The notes below the pieces were generated by a model. That model did no database searches, was not told the origin of the DNA, and saw only the letters and a program-made list of their open reading frames with translations. A stretch of DNA of 40,003 nt, taken from contig DDSA01000146.1 of NCBI GenBank assembly GCA_002343715.1, positions 272 to 40,274 on the forward strand, in the 5' to 3' direction. Shown piece after piece: positions 8,475-16,877 of this stretch; position 1 is the first letter of the stretch, and each line of letters starts with the position of its first letter. The translations under genes were made by a program, and so were the position numbers. Source of the stretch: Phycisphaerales bacterium UBA2402. Its GTDB lineage: Bacteria; Planctomycetota; Phycisphaerae; Phycisphaerales; UBA1924.

Positions 8475-9245
8475 TTAGCGCCGGTTCAGTTTGCTCAGCA
8501 GACGCAGAATTTCGAGGTACAGCCAGACCAGGGTGACCAGCAGCCCGAACCCGGCGTACCACTCCATGTGCTTGGGCGCGCCCGACTTGACTCCACCCTC
8601 GATGAACTGGAAATCGAGCACGAGGTTGAGTGAAGCAAGGATAATCACGACGATGCTGAAGCCGATGCCGACGGCACCCGATCCGTGCAGCGCTCCCATG
8701 ATGTTGAGACCGAACATCCCGAACAGGAAACTGGCGAGGTAGGTGAGAGCCACGCCCAGCGTGCCGACCATCACGATTTTCATCGCGGTTCCGCCCAGCC
8801 GGATCAGCCCCAGCCCGTACCCGACCAGCAGCGCCACGAAAATACCGAAGGTCAGGGCCACCGCCTGCATCACCATCGCTCCGCCCGCCGGGTTCTTTCC
8901 CGCGACCAGGAACGAGATCGCGCCGAGGAAAGCCCCCTGAAGAAGTGCGTACAAGGGTGAGAGGAACGGGGCGGTCATGGGCTTGAACGAGATGATCAAC
9001 GCCAGGACAAAGCCGCCCAGGCACCCTCCCAGCACCAGGATGTTCGGATTGAACGTGAGCTTCGCCACGGCGTGCGCCGACCCGAGGGCGGCAGCGATGC
9101 ACAACAGAAGTAGGAACCCGGTCTTGGCGACCGTTCCGGTCATGGTCATCACGCCCGCGCGTCGCGGGGCGAGTTCTGTGGAAATGCCGGCCCAGTCGGC
9201 GGGGGCGAAGGTCTCTTCTCGAAGGACGGGGTTGCTGGATCGCAT
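8475..9245 (-). CDS. Bax inhibitor-1/YccA family membrane protein
   Basis: A 256-residue integral membrane protein. After a soluble N-terminus of about 35 residues there are seven hydrophobic segments: TGFLLLLCIAAALGSAHAV, ILVLGGCLGGFVLALIISF, PLYALLQGAFLGAISFLVAG, a QAVALTFGIFVALLVGYGLG stretch, IVMVGTLGVALTYLASFLFG, GIGFSIVVIILASLNLVLDF and a C-terminal GFGLLVTLVWLYLEILRLL. The SPLYALLQGAFLG and LNLVLDFQFIEGG blocks are typical of the bacterial BI-1 branch with a long soluble head. Members of this family act as pH-sensitive calcium-leak channels or protease modulators (YccA inhibits FtsH in E. coli); which applies here is unknown. ATG start at 9245. It is very tightly linked to the glycosyltransferase gene downstream. 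Confidence 0.92.
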   Translation of the reverse strand: MRSSNPVLREETFAPADWAGISTELAPRRAGVMTMTGTVAKTGFLLLLCIAAALGSAHAVAKLTFNPNILVLGGCLGGFVLALIISFKPMTAPFLSPLYALLQGAFLGAISFLVAGKNPAGGAMVMQAVALTFGIFVALLVGYGLGLIRLGGTAMKIVMVGTLGVALTYLASFLFGMFGLNIMGALHGSGAVGIGFSIVVIILASLNLVLDFQFIEGGVKSGAPKHMEWYAGFGLLVTLVWLYLEILRLLSKLNRR

Positions 9246-9386
9246 GGTCGTTTCGCTCCTGAATGCGGTGAGAGCGTAGGAGGGTGGAGTGAATCACATC
9301 GCCCAAAACTCCCGTGCATCAGCGCATCGCGGCGGCGAAAACCACGCTTGTCCGATGCCGGACACCGCAGAGAGTTCCTGTCCCGA

Positions 9387-11252
9387 TCACATCCGCTCCA
9401 CCGTGGGCAGGCCGAGCACCCCCAGCCCGTCTTCGAGCACACGCGCGGTAAGAGCGCACAACCGAAGCCGTCCGTCCCGCACTGCTCCCTCTTCGCTCAG
9501 CGTGGGGCACTGGTCGTAGAACGTGCTGAACAGCCCGGCCACCTCGAAGAGATACTGGCACAGGCGGTGCGGTTCGAGCGAATCAGCCACGCTCCTGACC
9601 GTCGCCCCGTACCGCAGGAGAGCCAGCGCGAGTTGCTTCTCGGCGTGGTGGCGGGTGCTGGGTGGTGCCGATTTCCACCCGTCGCCGACGCCTCGTTCCG
9701 CCGCTTTCCGGAACATGCTTTTGATCCTCGCGAGCGCGTACAACAAATACGGCCCGGTGTTCCCCTCGAAGGCCAAGGCCCGGTCGAAGGAGAAGACATA
9801 ATCCTTGATCCGATCGTTCACGAGATCGGCGTACTTGAGCGCCGCGATGCCCACGGCCTCGGCGATCGTGCGGACCTCGGCTTCGGGCATGGTCTCGCCG
9901 CGCCGTGCGGCGGTTTCTTTCACCGCGGCCAAGGCCCGCAGCACGGTCTCTTCGAGCAGGTCCGCGAGTTTGACGCTGTCGCCTGAGCGGGTCTTGAAGG
10001 GTCGGCCGTCCTCCCCCAGCACCATGCCGAACGCGGCGTGCTCCATCACGGCGGGCTTGCCCGTGCGGGGATGGATAGCGTACCCGGCCTTGAGGCTCGC
10101 GCCGAAGACTTGCCTGAGTTGAAGGTTCTGGCGGGCGTCGATGGCGTACACCAGCCGATCGCCGCCGAAGACCTGCACCCGCCGGCGGATCGCCGCGATG
10201 TCCGTTGTGGCGTACAGGAACCCGCCGTCGCTCTTGCGCACGAGGCAGGGCTGAGTGATGCCGCCGTACTCAGGCTCTTCCAGCCGCACGATGAGCGCGC
10301 CCTGATCGTGCACGGCCACACCCCGGGCCACCATGTCCTCGACCATCGGGCCCATCTCCTGGGCGTACGTGGATTCGCCCGCGGAATCGGCATCGGTCAC
10401 GCGCACGTGCAGACGCTCGCACGCGGCGATGCACTCGGCCATTGTCACATCGCGGATGCGCTGCCAGACGGCGTAGGTCCTTGGCTCGTGTGCCTGGAGT
10501 TCGAGGAGCGTCTCCTTCGCGGCGAGGAAGGCCTCCGTGGCGCCGCCGACCTGGGCCTCGCACTCGGCCTCGGCTTTGGGGCCTAGCCCGTACTTGCGCA
10601 CGGCCTCCAAGGCCCCTGTATCGCGCTGGCACTCCGCCTGCGCGGCTTTGTAAGCGATGTCGAGTTGGTCGAGCGTGATGCGCGACAGGTCGATCTCCCC
10701 CGCATCGGCCAACCGCATGAGTCGGGCCGTCACCATCGCGATGGGCAGGCCCCAGTCGCCGACGTGGTTCTGCCGTTTGACGGTGTGGCCGAGACGCTCG
10801 AAAGTCCGCGCGAGCGCATCGCCGATCACGGGAGAACGCAGGTGCCCCACGTGCATCTGCTTGGCCAGGTTCACGCCCATCAGGTCCACAACCACCGTCA
10901 TCGACGGCGCCGCGGGCTCCACGCCCAGTCCGGGGGCATCCATCGAGGCAACCGCGGCGGAGAGGGCATCCGCCCGCAGGCGGATGTTGATGAACCCCGG
11001 ACCTGCGATCGATTGCTCCGACAACGCCTCGCAGAGATCGTTCACGTCCGCCGCGGCGATGATGGCCTTTGCTACGTCGCGCGGGTTCTTCCCGGCTCTC
11101 TTGGCCAGCGGCATGGCGGCGTTGCACTGGTAATCGCCGAGTTCGGGTTGCTGGCAGACCTTGATGAGCAGATCGACGTCGGCCCCCGGCACCGCGACGT
11201 TGATGGCACTGCGGAAGCGGTCGGTCAGGATGGACAATGGATCGACGGGCAT
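9387..11252 (-). CDS. argS: Arginine--tRNA ligase
   Basis: A 621-residue class I aminoacyl-tRNA synthetase that charges tRNA-Arg. The N-terminal Add1 domain includes PELGDYQCNAAM (36-47) and GPGFINI (84-90), typical of ArgS. The HIGH signature is HVGH in NLAKQMHVGHLRS (128-140), followed by NHVGDWG. Middle landmarks are LYATTDIAAI, VYAIDARQN and an EDGRPFKTRSGD block in the place of KMSKS, as expected since many ArgS lack a canonical KMSKS. The C-terminal anticodon-binding helix bundle contains FDRALAFEGNTGPYLLYA and the end LGLPTVERM, close to the family's terminal PxRM. One small deviation is GVN where most ArgS have SPN before AK.MHVGH. ATG start at 11252. Full length, so this is probably the functional copy. 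Confidence 0.97.
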   Translation of the reverse strand: MPVDPLSILTDRFRSAINVAVPGADVDLLIKVCQQPELGDYQCNAAMPLAKRAGKNPRDVAKAIIAAADVNDLCEALSEQSIAGPGFINIRLRADALSAAVASMDAPGLGVEPAAPSMTVVVDLMGVNLAKQMHVGHLRSPVIGDALARTFERLGHTVKRQNHVGDWGLPIAMVTARLMRLADAGEIDLSRITLDQLDIAYKAAQAECQRDTGALEAVRKYGLGPKAEAECEAQVGGATEAFLAAKETLLELQAHEPRTYAVWQRIRDVTMAECIAACERLHVRVTDADSAGESTYAQEMGPMVEDMVARGVAVHDQGALIVRLEEPEYGGITQPCLVRKSDGGFLYATTDIAAIRRRVQVFGGDRLVYAIDARQNLQLRQVFGASLKAGYAIHPRTGKPAVMEHAAFGMVLGEDGRPFKTRSGDSVKLADLLEETVLRALAAVKETAARRGETMPEAEVRTIAEAVGIAALKYADLVNDRIKDYVFSFDRALAFEGNTGPYLLYALARIKSMFRKAAERGVGDGWKSAPPSTRHHAEKQLALALLRYGATVRSVADSLEPHRLCQYLFEVAGLFSTFYDQCPTLSEEGAVRDGRLRLCALTARVLEDGLGVLGLPTVERM

Positions 11253-11282
11253 GGGAGGTGAGGGTACGCTCCCGCGCCTTCA

Positions 11283-11912
11283 CTACCCGCCGCTCGTCAG
11301 TTCGAGTTTGAGCAGCGCCTTGGCGAGCTTCCACTCGCGGTGCACGGTGGGCACGCTGATGCCCAACGCCGCGGCGGTCTCTTCCGCGGTTAGGCCGCTG
11401 AAGTATCGGAGCATGACGATCCTCGCCTTGCGCTCGTCCACCTGCTGCAACTTGGTTAGTGCCGCATCGAGGGACAGCATGTCCTCTCGCGGTTGTGGGA
11501 TCTCGACTTCGTCCGGGTCCAACTCCGCGCGGGCGGCGGCGCCGCCGTGCTTCACCGTCGCCTTGCGGCGGGCCTGATCGACCAGGATGTTGCGCATGGC
11601 CTGCGCCGCCGCGGCGAAGAAGTGCCCCCGCCCGTTCCACCCCGGGTCGGCGCTCCCTACAAGTCTGACAAAGGCCTCATGAACGAGTGCTGTCGGCTCG
11701 AGGGTGTTGTCCGGACCACCCATCCGAGCCAGGCGCGACCGGGCCAGTTTCCGCAGTTCGCCGTACACGAGCGGCAACAGGTCCGCCGCGGCCGATGGGT
11801 CGGACGAAGCCCGTGACAAGATCGTGGTCACCTCGCCCGCGTTCGGTGAAGGGGTGGGAGCATGGCCAGGCGGTATGTCTGCGGGCCGGGGGTTCTGTGG
11901 GTGTTCGGTCAT
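11283..11912 (-). CDS. ECF-type RNA polymerase sigma factor (TIGR02999-like)
   Basis: A 209-residue sigma factor. Region 2 covers about residues 40-115 (LLPLVYGELRKLARSRLAR, LEPTALVHEAFVRLV, GRGHFFAAAAQAMRNILVDQARR). Region 4, with its helix-turn-helix, covers about 148-203 (LDAALTKLQQVDERKARIVM, FSGLTAEETAAALGISVPTV, HREWKLAKALL). This layout matches the planctomycete/acidobacterial ECF family TIGR02999, often tied to Ser/Thr kinase signalling, but no kinase or anti-sigma gene is present here. The ATG at 11912 is preferred; an in-frame extension to 12059 adds residues unlike the family. It lies 30 bases upstream of argS on the same strand, so read-through into argS is possible. Two strong hairpins lie 170-250 bases upstream of its start. 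Target promoters are unknown. Confidence 0.9.
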   Translation of the reverse strand: MTEHPQNPRPADIPPGHAPTPSPNAGEVTTILSRASSDPSAAADLLPLVYGELRKLARSRLARMGGPDNTLEPTALVHEAFVRLVGSADPGWNGRGHFFAAAAQAMRNILVDQARRKATVKHGGAAARAELDPDEVEIPQPREDMLSLDAALTKLQQVDERKARIVMLRYFSGLTAEETAAALGISVPTVHREWKLAKALLKLELTSGG

Positions 11913-12086
11913 GGCGAGATCGATGGAGCGTACGCGGTTCAGGAGTGCAATGACATCGCCTGTTCGGCGTTGGGCGATGCATCGCAATCGCGAAACCCCC
12001 GGGCGCGGGGAAGCCCGGCGGATGTTTGTGCTTTGATCTCTGATGATGTCGTTCGGCACGGTTCGGGCGACATGAAAGGTACCGGA

Positions 12087-12119
12087 GCGGGCGGCGAGTG
12101 TGTGGGACTCGCCGCCCGC
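12087..12119 (-). terminator. Strong 13-bp GC-rich hairpin
   Basis: GCGGGCGGCGAGT at 12087-12099 pairs perfectly with ACTCGCCGCCCGC at 12107-12119 around a 7-base loop. On the minus strand it follows the zinc-ribbon gene by 100 bases and precedes the sigma gene by about 175. It probably ends transcription of the former, although the sequence after it on that strand is not a proper T-run. A regulatory leader hairpin for the sigma gene is the alternative. Confidence 0.5.
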
Positions 12120-12134
12120 GGACGGCCCGCTTCT

Positions 12135-12159
12135 ATGAACGCTCCGGAGCGGGGTTCAT
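12135..12159. repeat. Compound inverted repeat beside the 13-bp hairpin
   Basis: ATGAAC at 12135-12140 pairs with GTTCAT at 12154-12159. Between them is the perfect 10-base palindrome GCTCCGGAGC (12141-12150). The core CGGAGCGGG also occurs at the base of the neighbouring hairpin (12083-12091), so the two structures share sequence. It could be a second terminator element or an operator. Confidence 0.4.
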
Positions 12160-12218
12160 GAGTGCCGTCTTCATCGGGGCAACGATCCACCGACCTCATC
12201 GGTTCACATCCGCCTCTG

Positions 12219-12617
12219 TCACTCCTCGCCGTACCTCGCTCCGACGGCTTCCCACAACACTTTGTCCTTTTCGATGTCGTACGGCTTGCCGCATTCCGGG
12301 CATGTCCCGGACGGTTGCATGGCCGAGACGTCGTACGCGCAGTGCGTGCAAAGCCGGCCCTCTGAAACCAGCAAGGCCCTGCGGATGGACCGGGTTCGCC
12401 ACAGCCAGTAGGGCCAGATGATCAGCAGCGGCGCCAGCGAAGGCCCGAGTGCGCCGTATCTATACCAGAAGCCCCGCGGCACACCCATCGGCTTACGGAG
12501 AAGAACCCACGCGATGGACACGAGCGCACACGCGATTGACAATCCGAACAGCCAATACAAGCTACGCCGCATCACTGGCGGAAAGATCCTGTGATGATCT
12601 GTTGGAGGCTCCTGCAT
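12219..12617 (-). CDS. Small membrane protein with C-terminal zinc ribbon
   Basis: A 132-residue protein of unknown function. Two hydrophobic segments are visible (about residues 19-39, LYWLFGLSIACALVSIAWVL, and 58-74, GPSLAPLLIIWPYWLWR). A C-terminal zinc ribbon follows, with Cys90-x2-Cys93 and Cys106-x2-Cys109 in CTHCAYDVSAMQPSGTCPEC. This CxxC-YD-...-CPECG pattern is frequent in small planctomycete membrane proteins. The ribbon is probably cytoplasmic and binds Zn2+, perhaps for a protein contact. An internal ATG at 12572 (residue 16, MRRSLYWLF) is an alternative start that still keeps both membrane segments. Neither start has a strong ribosome-binding site. It is divergent from the lipoprotein gene at 12733. 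Confidence 0.65.
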   Translation of the reverse strand: MQEPPTDHHRIFPPVMRRSLYWLFGLSIACALVSIAWVLLRKPMGVPRGFWYRYGALGPSLAPLLIIWPYWLWRTRSIRRALLVSEGRLCTHCAYDVSAMQPSGTCPECGKPYDIEKDKVLWEAVGARYGEE

Positions 12618-12732
12618 GCTCGCTCAAGCCTAGGTGCACGGTCGGCGAACATTCAAAGTCGCGCTCCTGCTAACACACCGAGCGCGCGGAACGTCTTGCC
12701 GATGCGAGTTGGATGAACTCTCGGGAGTTGCG

Positions 12733-13944
12733 ATGAGAACGATCGACCATATCCACAGATCGGCGTGGGCGTGGGCCTGCAGCGGGATCATGATTGCCGC
12801 GGGGTGCTGGTACACGGGGGACACCCCTCCCGATCCGGCTGACGCCGAGAGTTCCGACAAAGACCTCCCTCACTTCGACGCCTGCATGCCCAGCAAGGTC
12901 GGCGCCGAGGACACCAGCCCGGCGTGGAGCCGGCCCGGTCAGAGACTCATCCTGACCGGACGCGTGGTTCAGTCCGACGGGCTGACGCCCGCACCGGGCA
13001 TTGTTCTGTACTACTACCACACCGACACGCTGGGCCGTTACCGTCACATCCCCGGCGAGGAACGCAGCATGCCCCCCGATACCCTGGGCCGAACGCACGG
13101 CAGCATCCGGGGCTGGGTGCGCACGGGTATCGACGGGCGGTACACGATCCGTACCGCTCGCCCGGGGGCGTACCCGGGCGGTTCGGAACCCGCGCATATC
13201 CACGCCACCATCCTTGAACCGGGCCGCGAACCGTATTACATCGACGACTTTGTCTTCGACGATGACCCGCTACTCACGACACGGGAGCGCCGCCGACGCG
13301 AGAACCGGGGCGGTTCGGGCGTGGTGCGGCTTGTCCACTCCGGCGACGCCCTCATCGGCGAACGGGACATCATCCTGGGCCTCAACATCCCGGGGCACGC
13401 ATCGGCTCGCCCTGATACGTCCGGCCCGGAAGTCGGCGAGGATGTTCCTTCGTTCCTGCCCAGGCACGCCTTCGGTCCCGACAAGGGCACAACGGCATGC
13501 CCCATGTGCAAATACGGATGGTTTCACGGTGCTCTCCTTTTCGTCGGCGAACACTCCGATACGGCCGCCCTCCGCGCGTGGCTGCTCTTCTTCGAGTCCG
13601 AGAGCATCGCCCGCGGCGAACGATTCAAGGCCTGCCTCATCGATGGCCGACCGTTGGCCCAAGGTGCCCGCGATCAGGGGTGGGAAGTCCTCGGGCGTAA
13701 ACTGGGATTGAAGCATGTGGCGCTCACCACGGTCCCATCCTTTTCGGATCCAAGTTCCGAGATCGACAGGTTGAAACTAGACCCCGCGGTGTCCGGAACG
13801 CTTCTGCTCTATCGACGCGGCCGCGTCATCGGCAAGGCAGTCAACCCCCGAGCCGAGAACGCGACGTTCGAGTGGGTTCGATCCAGACTTGACGAGACCC
13901 GGGGCGAGTACTTCGACGCCCCGGGGGTAGCGAGAGCCCCGTAG
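12733..13944 (+). CDS. Lipoprotein with intradiol-dioxygenase-like domain fused to a CxxCxYG (thioredoxin-like) domain
   Basis: A 403-residue exported protein. A signal peptide ends in a lipobox-like IAAGC (Cys25), so it is probably a lipoprotein. Residues 70-180 resemble the intradiol ring-cleavage dioxygenase fold: TGRVVQSDGLTPAPG, LGRYRHIPG, RGWVRTGIDGRYTIRTARPG, YPGG and AHIHATI. All four Fe(III) ligands of that family appear present: Tyr103 (GRYRH), Tyr147 (GAYPGG), His155 and His157 (HIH). Residues 250-395 form a second domain opening with CPMCKYG (256-262) and looking thioredoxin-like (GALLFVGEHSD, GTLLLYRRGRVIGKAV). Known intradiol enzymes open catechols; substrate and redox partner here are unknown. 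The start at 12733 is supported by GGGAG six bases upstream. The gene is monocistronic and converges on the P-type ATPase gene. Confidence 0.7.
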   Translation: MRTIDHIHRSAWAWACSGIMIAAGCWYTGDTPPDPADAESSDKDLPHFDACMPSKVGAEDTSPAWSRPGQRLILTGRVVQSDGLTPAPGIVLYYYHTDTLGRYRHIPGEERSMPPDTLGRTHGSIRGWVRTGIDGRYTIRTARPGAYPGGSEPAHIHATILEPGREPYYIDDFVFDDDPLLTTRERRRRENRGGSGVVRLVHSGDALIGERDIILGLNIPGHASARPDTSGPEVGEDVPSFLPRHAFGPDKGTTACPMCKYGWFHGALLFVGEHSDTAALRAWLLFFESESIARGERFKACLIDGRPLAQGARDQGWEVLGRKLGLKHVALTTVPSFSDPSSEIDRLKLDPAVSGTLLLYRRGRVIGKAVNPRAENATFEWVRSRLDETRGEYFDAPGVARAP

Positions 13945-14002
13945 CTGTTGTGAAAGCCTCGCCGCAGCGTGAACACGCGGCACGCCACGAGTTTCACGGA
14001 CA

Positions 14003-16786
14003 CTACGCCGACTCCTCCGATGAGATCGAGTGCAGCGCCCTTCGGATCGCCTTCTCAGTCTCCACCACGATGAAAACCCCGGCCCCGGCCAGGAAGACGC
14101 GGCCCCACGCGCCGGCGTCGAGCGGGGCGGTGTGGAAGAGTCGGTTGATGATGGGAAGGTGCGCGAAGGCGGCCTGCACGGCGAGCATTGCGCCGATGCC
14201 CCCCCAGAGCCACATATTCGAGAAGAGCGGAACCGCCCAGGCCGGTCGCGTGAGCGCCCGGCTGGAGAAGAGGTAGAAGATTTCGCCGACGACGATGACG
14301 GACACCGCCGCGGTTCGGGCCGTGGCCTCGCCCGCACCACGCTCGAGTTCCCAATGAAAGAGCCCCATCGCGCCGACACAGAGCAGCAGCGAGACCAGCC
14401 CCGTGCGCATGAACAACTCGAACGTCAGCAGCGGCTTGCGAGGGTCGCGGGGCGGGCGTGACATCACGCCCGGCTCCCGGGCCTCGAAGATCAGAGGCAT
14501 CCCGAGCAGGATCGAGGTGACCATGTTGATGTACAGAGCGTGGATGGGCAGGATGGGCAACGGCCACCCGAGCATGATGGCGGCGAGGATCACAAACCCT
14601 TCGCCGCCGTTGGTGGGAAGAGTCCAGACAATGAACTTGGTGAGGTTGCTGAAGACGTTGCGACCTTCCTCGACCGCCGCGCCGATGGTGGCGAAGTTGT
14701 CATCGGCGAGGACCATGTCCGCCGCGTCCTTTGCCACATCGGTCCCGGCGATGCCCATCGCCACGCCGATGTCGGCCTGGCGGAGCGCCGGAGCGTCGTT
14801 CACGCCGTCGCCGGTCATGGCGATGATGTGGCCCCGTGATTGGAGCGCCTTGACAAGCCGGAGTTTCTGCTCCGGGGTCATCCGCGCGAAGACCGCCGTG
14901 GCATCGGCGCTCGCGGGCAGGTCGTCATCCGGGATCGTCGCCATCTCCGCGCCGGTGATCACGCGGGCGGAGCCGGCACGCCCTTGCTCTCCCACGCGCG
15001 GAGCGCCGTTGATGCCGATCATGCCGGCGATCGTTCCGGCCGTGAGCGCGTGGTCGCCGGTGATCATCTTGACGCGCACGCCCGCCCGTTGGCAAGCCTC
15101 CACCGCGCTGATGGCTTCCGGGCGGGGCGGGTCGAGCATCCCCTGCACGCCGATGAAAGTCAGCCCCCGCTCGACCATCGCGTGTGTGAGGTCGCCGGAA
15201 CCGACGGGCGCATCGGCCCGGGCGAAGGCCAGCACGCGCAGGCCTCCGGCGGCGAGCGCTGCCACCGCCGCGTTGACCTCGCCCGGATCGAGCGGCGCGA
15301 CCCCGCCGGATTCGCTCATCGCATCGTTGCACATGGTCAGGACGCGCTCCACCGATCCCTTGACATAAATGACACGCCCACCCTCACCGCCGCCGGAGAT
15401 CCCGGGACGGGCGTGGAGGGTGGCCATGTACTGCCGGTCGGACTCGAAGGGAATCGCGTCCAGCCTGGGCATCTCGCCCGCCAGCGCGCCTCGCGACAGG
15501 TCCGCGCCGGTGAGTTTCCGAGCCGCCACCACCAACGCGGCCTCGGTCGGGTCGCCGTGGATGCTCCACCCACTCCCGCTCGCAGCCAACTCCGCATCAT
15601 TGCAGAGTGCGCCGCAGCGCAGCAGTTCGGCGAGCGCGGGGTGGTCGGCGGCCCGCGCGGCCGTGTCCTGTCCCGCCGCACGGACCTCGCCCTTCGGGTC
15701 GTACCCCCCGCCGGTGAACACGAACTCCATCCCGCCGCTCCACGCGGCACGGACGGTCATCTGGTTCTGCGTCAGCGTTCCGGTTTTGTCGGAACAGATG
15801 ACCGTCGTTGATCCGAGCGCCTCGACCGCCGGAAGTTTGCGGATGATGGCCTTGCGGCCCGCCATCCGTGCCACCCCCACCGCGAGCATGATCGTGACCG
15901 CCGCGGGAAGGCCCTCGGGGATCGCACCCACCGCGAGCGCCACCGCCGCCTTGAACATCTCGCGCGGCGGATGGCCGCGCATCAGCCCGACCATGAACGC
16001 GAGCATGGCCACAGCCAGGATCAACCACAGCAGGACGCGGCTGAAGGAGGCGATTTTCCGGGTCAAGGGTGTGGCGATCTCGTCCGCCGAAGAAATCAGC
16101 CCGCTGATCCTCCCGACCTCTGTGGCGTCGGCGGTCGCCACCACCACGCCCTCCCCTGCGCCGCGCGTGACGAGCGTGGAGGCATAGACCATGCAGCGGC
16201 GGTCGGCGAGCACAGTATCCGCCGGGAGCGGGGCCGCATCCTTCGAGATGGGCTTGCTTTCACCCGTCAGTGTCGACTCGTCGATGCGGAGATCCTTGAT
16301 CGATCCATCGAGCAGCCGAAGGTCGGCGGGCACCCGGTCACCCGGCTCCAGGATGACGATGTCGCCCACCACGAGGTCGGCCGCGTCGATGCGGCGGCGC
16401 TCCCCGCCGCGCCGCACGGTCGCCTCCGTCCGCATGGTGCGGGCGAGGGCGTCGATCGCCGCGACAGCCTTCTGCTCCTGCACGAACCCGATGATCACGT
16501 TCGCCAGCACCACGCCCATGATGACAGCGCTGTCAACGTGCTCGCCCAGCCAGAGCGTAATCGCCGCCGCCGCCAGCAGGATGTAGACCAGCGGCGCGTG
16601 AAACTGCAGGAGCAGCCTCTCCCACCAGGGACGCCCGCCCCGGGTGGAGATCGTGTTCGGCCCGTGCCGCGAAAGACGAGACGCCGCCTCCGAGACCGAC
16701 AACCCCGCGCGGGGATCGGTCCCAGTGTCGCTCGACACGCCGCCGGAGGATTTCGCGTGCCAATCTGAAATCGGGCGCCCTTTCAT
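14003..16786 (-). CDS. P-type cation-transporting ATPase (P2-like)
   Basis: A 927-residue P-type ATPase of ordinary length. In order: an N-terminal cation-ATPase domain, the actuator motif TGES (174-177), M4 with IPEGLPAAV (289-297), the phosphorylation site DKTGTLT (Asp333), the nucleotide-binding domain (KGSVERVL), MITGDHALTA, and the hinge TGDGVNDAPALRQADIG (658-674). About ten membrane helices are expected. The IPEGLP motif and general layout fit P2 (SERCA-like, Ca2+/Na+) pumps. M5 retains Asn726 and Glu729, matching SERCA Asn768 and Glu771. In M6 the SERCA NLVTD motif is INMVTS (753-758), so the Asp that binds both Ca2+ ions is Ser758. The transported ion is therefore uncertain. It is followed on the same strand by no close gene; the OPT gene upstream ends 91 bases away. 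Confidence 0.93.
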   Translation of the reverse strand: MKGRPISDWHAKSSGGVSSDTGTDPRAGLSVSEAASRLSRHGPNTISTRGGRPWWERLLLQFHAPLVYILLAAAAITLWLGEHVDSAVIMGVVLANVIIGFVQEQKAVAAIDALARTMRTEATVRRGGERRRIDAADLVVGDIVILEPGDRVPADLRLLDGSIKDLRIDESTLTGESKPISKDAAPLPADTVLADRRCMVYASTLVTRGAGEGVVVATADATEVGRISGLISSADEIATPLTRKIASFSRVLLWLILAVAMLAFMVGLMRGHPPREMFKAAVALAVGAIPEGLPAAVTIMLAVGVARMAGRKAIIRKLPAVEALGSTTVICSDKTGTLTQNQMTVRAAWSGGMEFVFTGGGYDPKGEVRAAGQDTAARAADHPALAELLRCGALCNDAELAASGSGWSIHGDPTEAALVVAARKLTGADLSRGALAGEMPRLDAIPFESDRQYMATLHARPGISGGGEGGRVIYVKGSVERVLTMCNDAMSESGGVAPLDPGEVNAAVAALAAGGLRVLAFARADAPVGSGDLTHAMVERGLTFIGVQGMLDPPRPEAISAVEACQRAGVRVKMITGDHALTAGTIAGMIGINGAPRVGEQGRAGSARVITGAEMATIPDDDLPASADATAVFARMTPEQKLRLVKALQSRGHIIAMTGDGVNDAPALRQADIGVAMGIAGTDVAKDAADMVLADDNFATIGAAVEEGRNVFSNLTKFIVWTLPTNGGEGFVILAAIMLGWPLPILPIHALYINMVTSILLGMPLIFEAREPGVMSRPPRDPRKPLLTFELFMRTGLVSLLLCVGAMGLFHWELERGAGEATARTAAVSVIVVGEIFYLFSSRALTRPAWAVPLFSNMWLWGGIGAMLAVQAAFAHLPIINRLFHTAPLDAGAWGRVFLAGAGVFIVVETEKAIRRALHSISSEESA

Positions 16787-16877
16787 GCCGGGAGCATAGG
16801 GAAAGCGTCAGCCATTCCCGTGAAGGCTCGCCATCGGATGCCTCGCCCGAATGACACCGCCGAGCGTCTCTACGCTT

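Larger units (their letters stand above)
11913..12218. other. 306-base stretch without a gene, upstream of the sigma factor gene, with two tandem hairpins
   Basis: The region between the sigma factor start and the end of the zinc-ribbon gene, both leftward, holds no convincing gene. It contains a 13-bp perfect hairpin (12087-12119) and a second compound hairpin (12135-12159), listed separately. The sigma promoter is presumably in the part nearer 11913-12080, but I see no clear -10/-35 pair. Confidence 0.5.
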
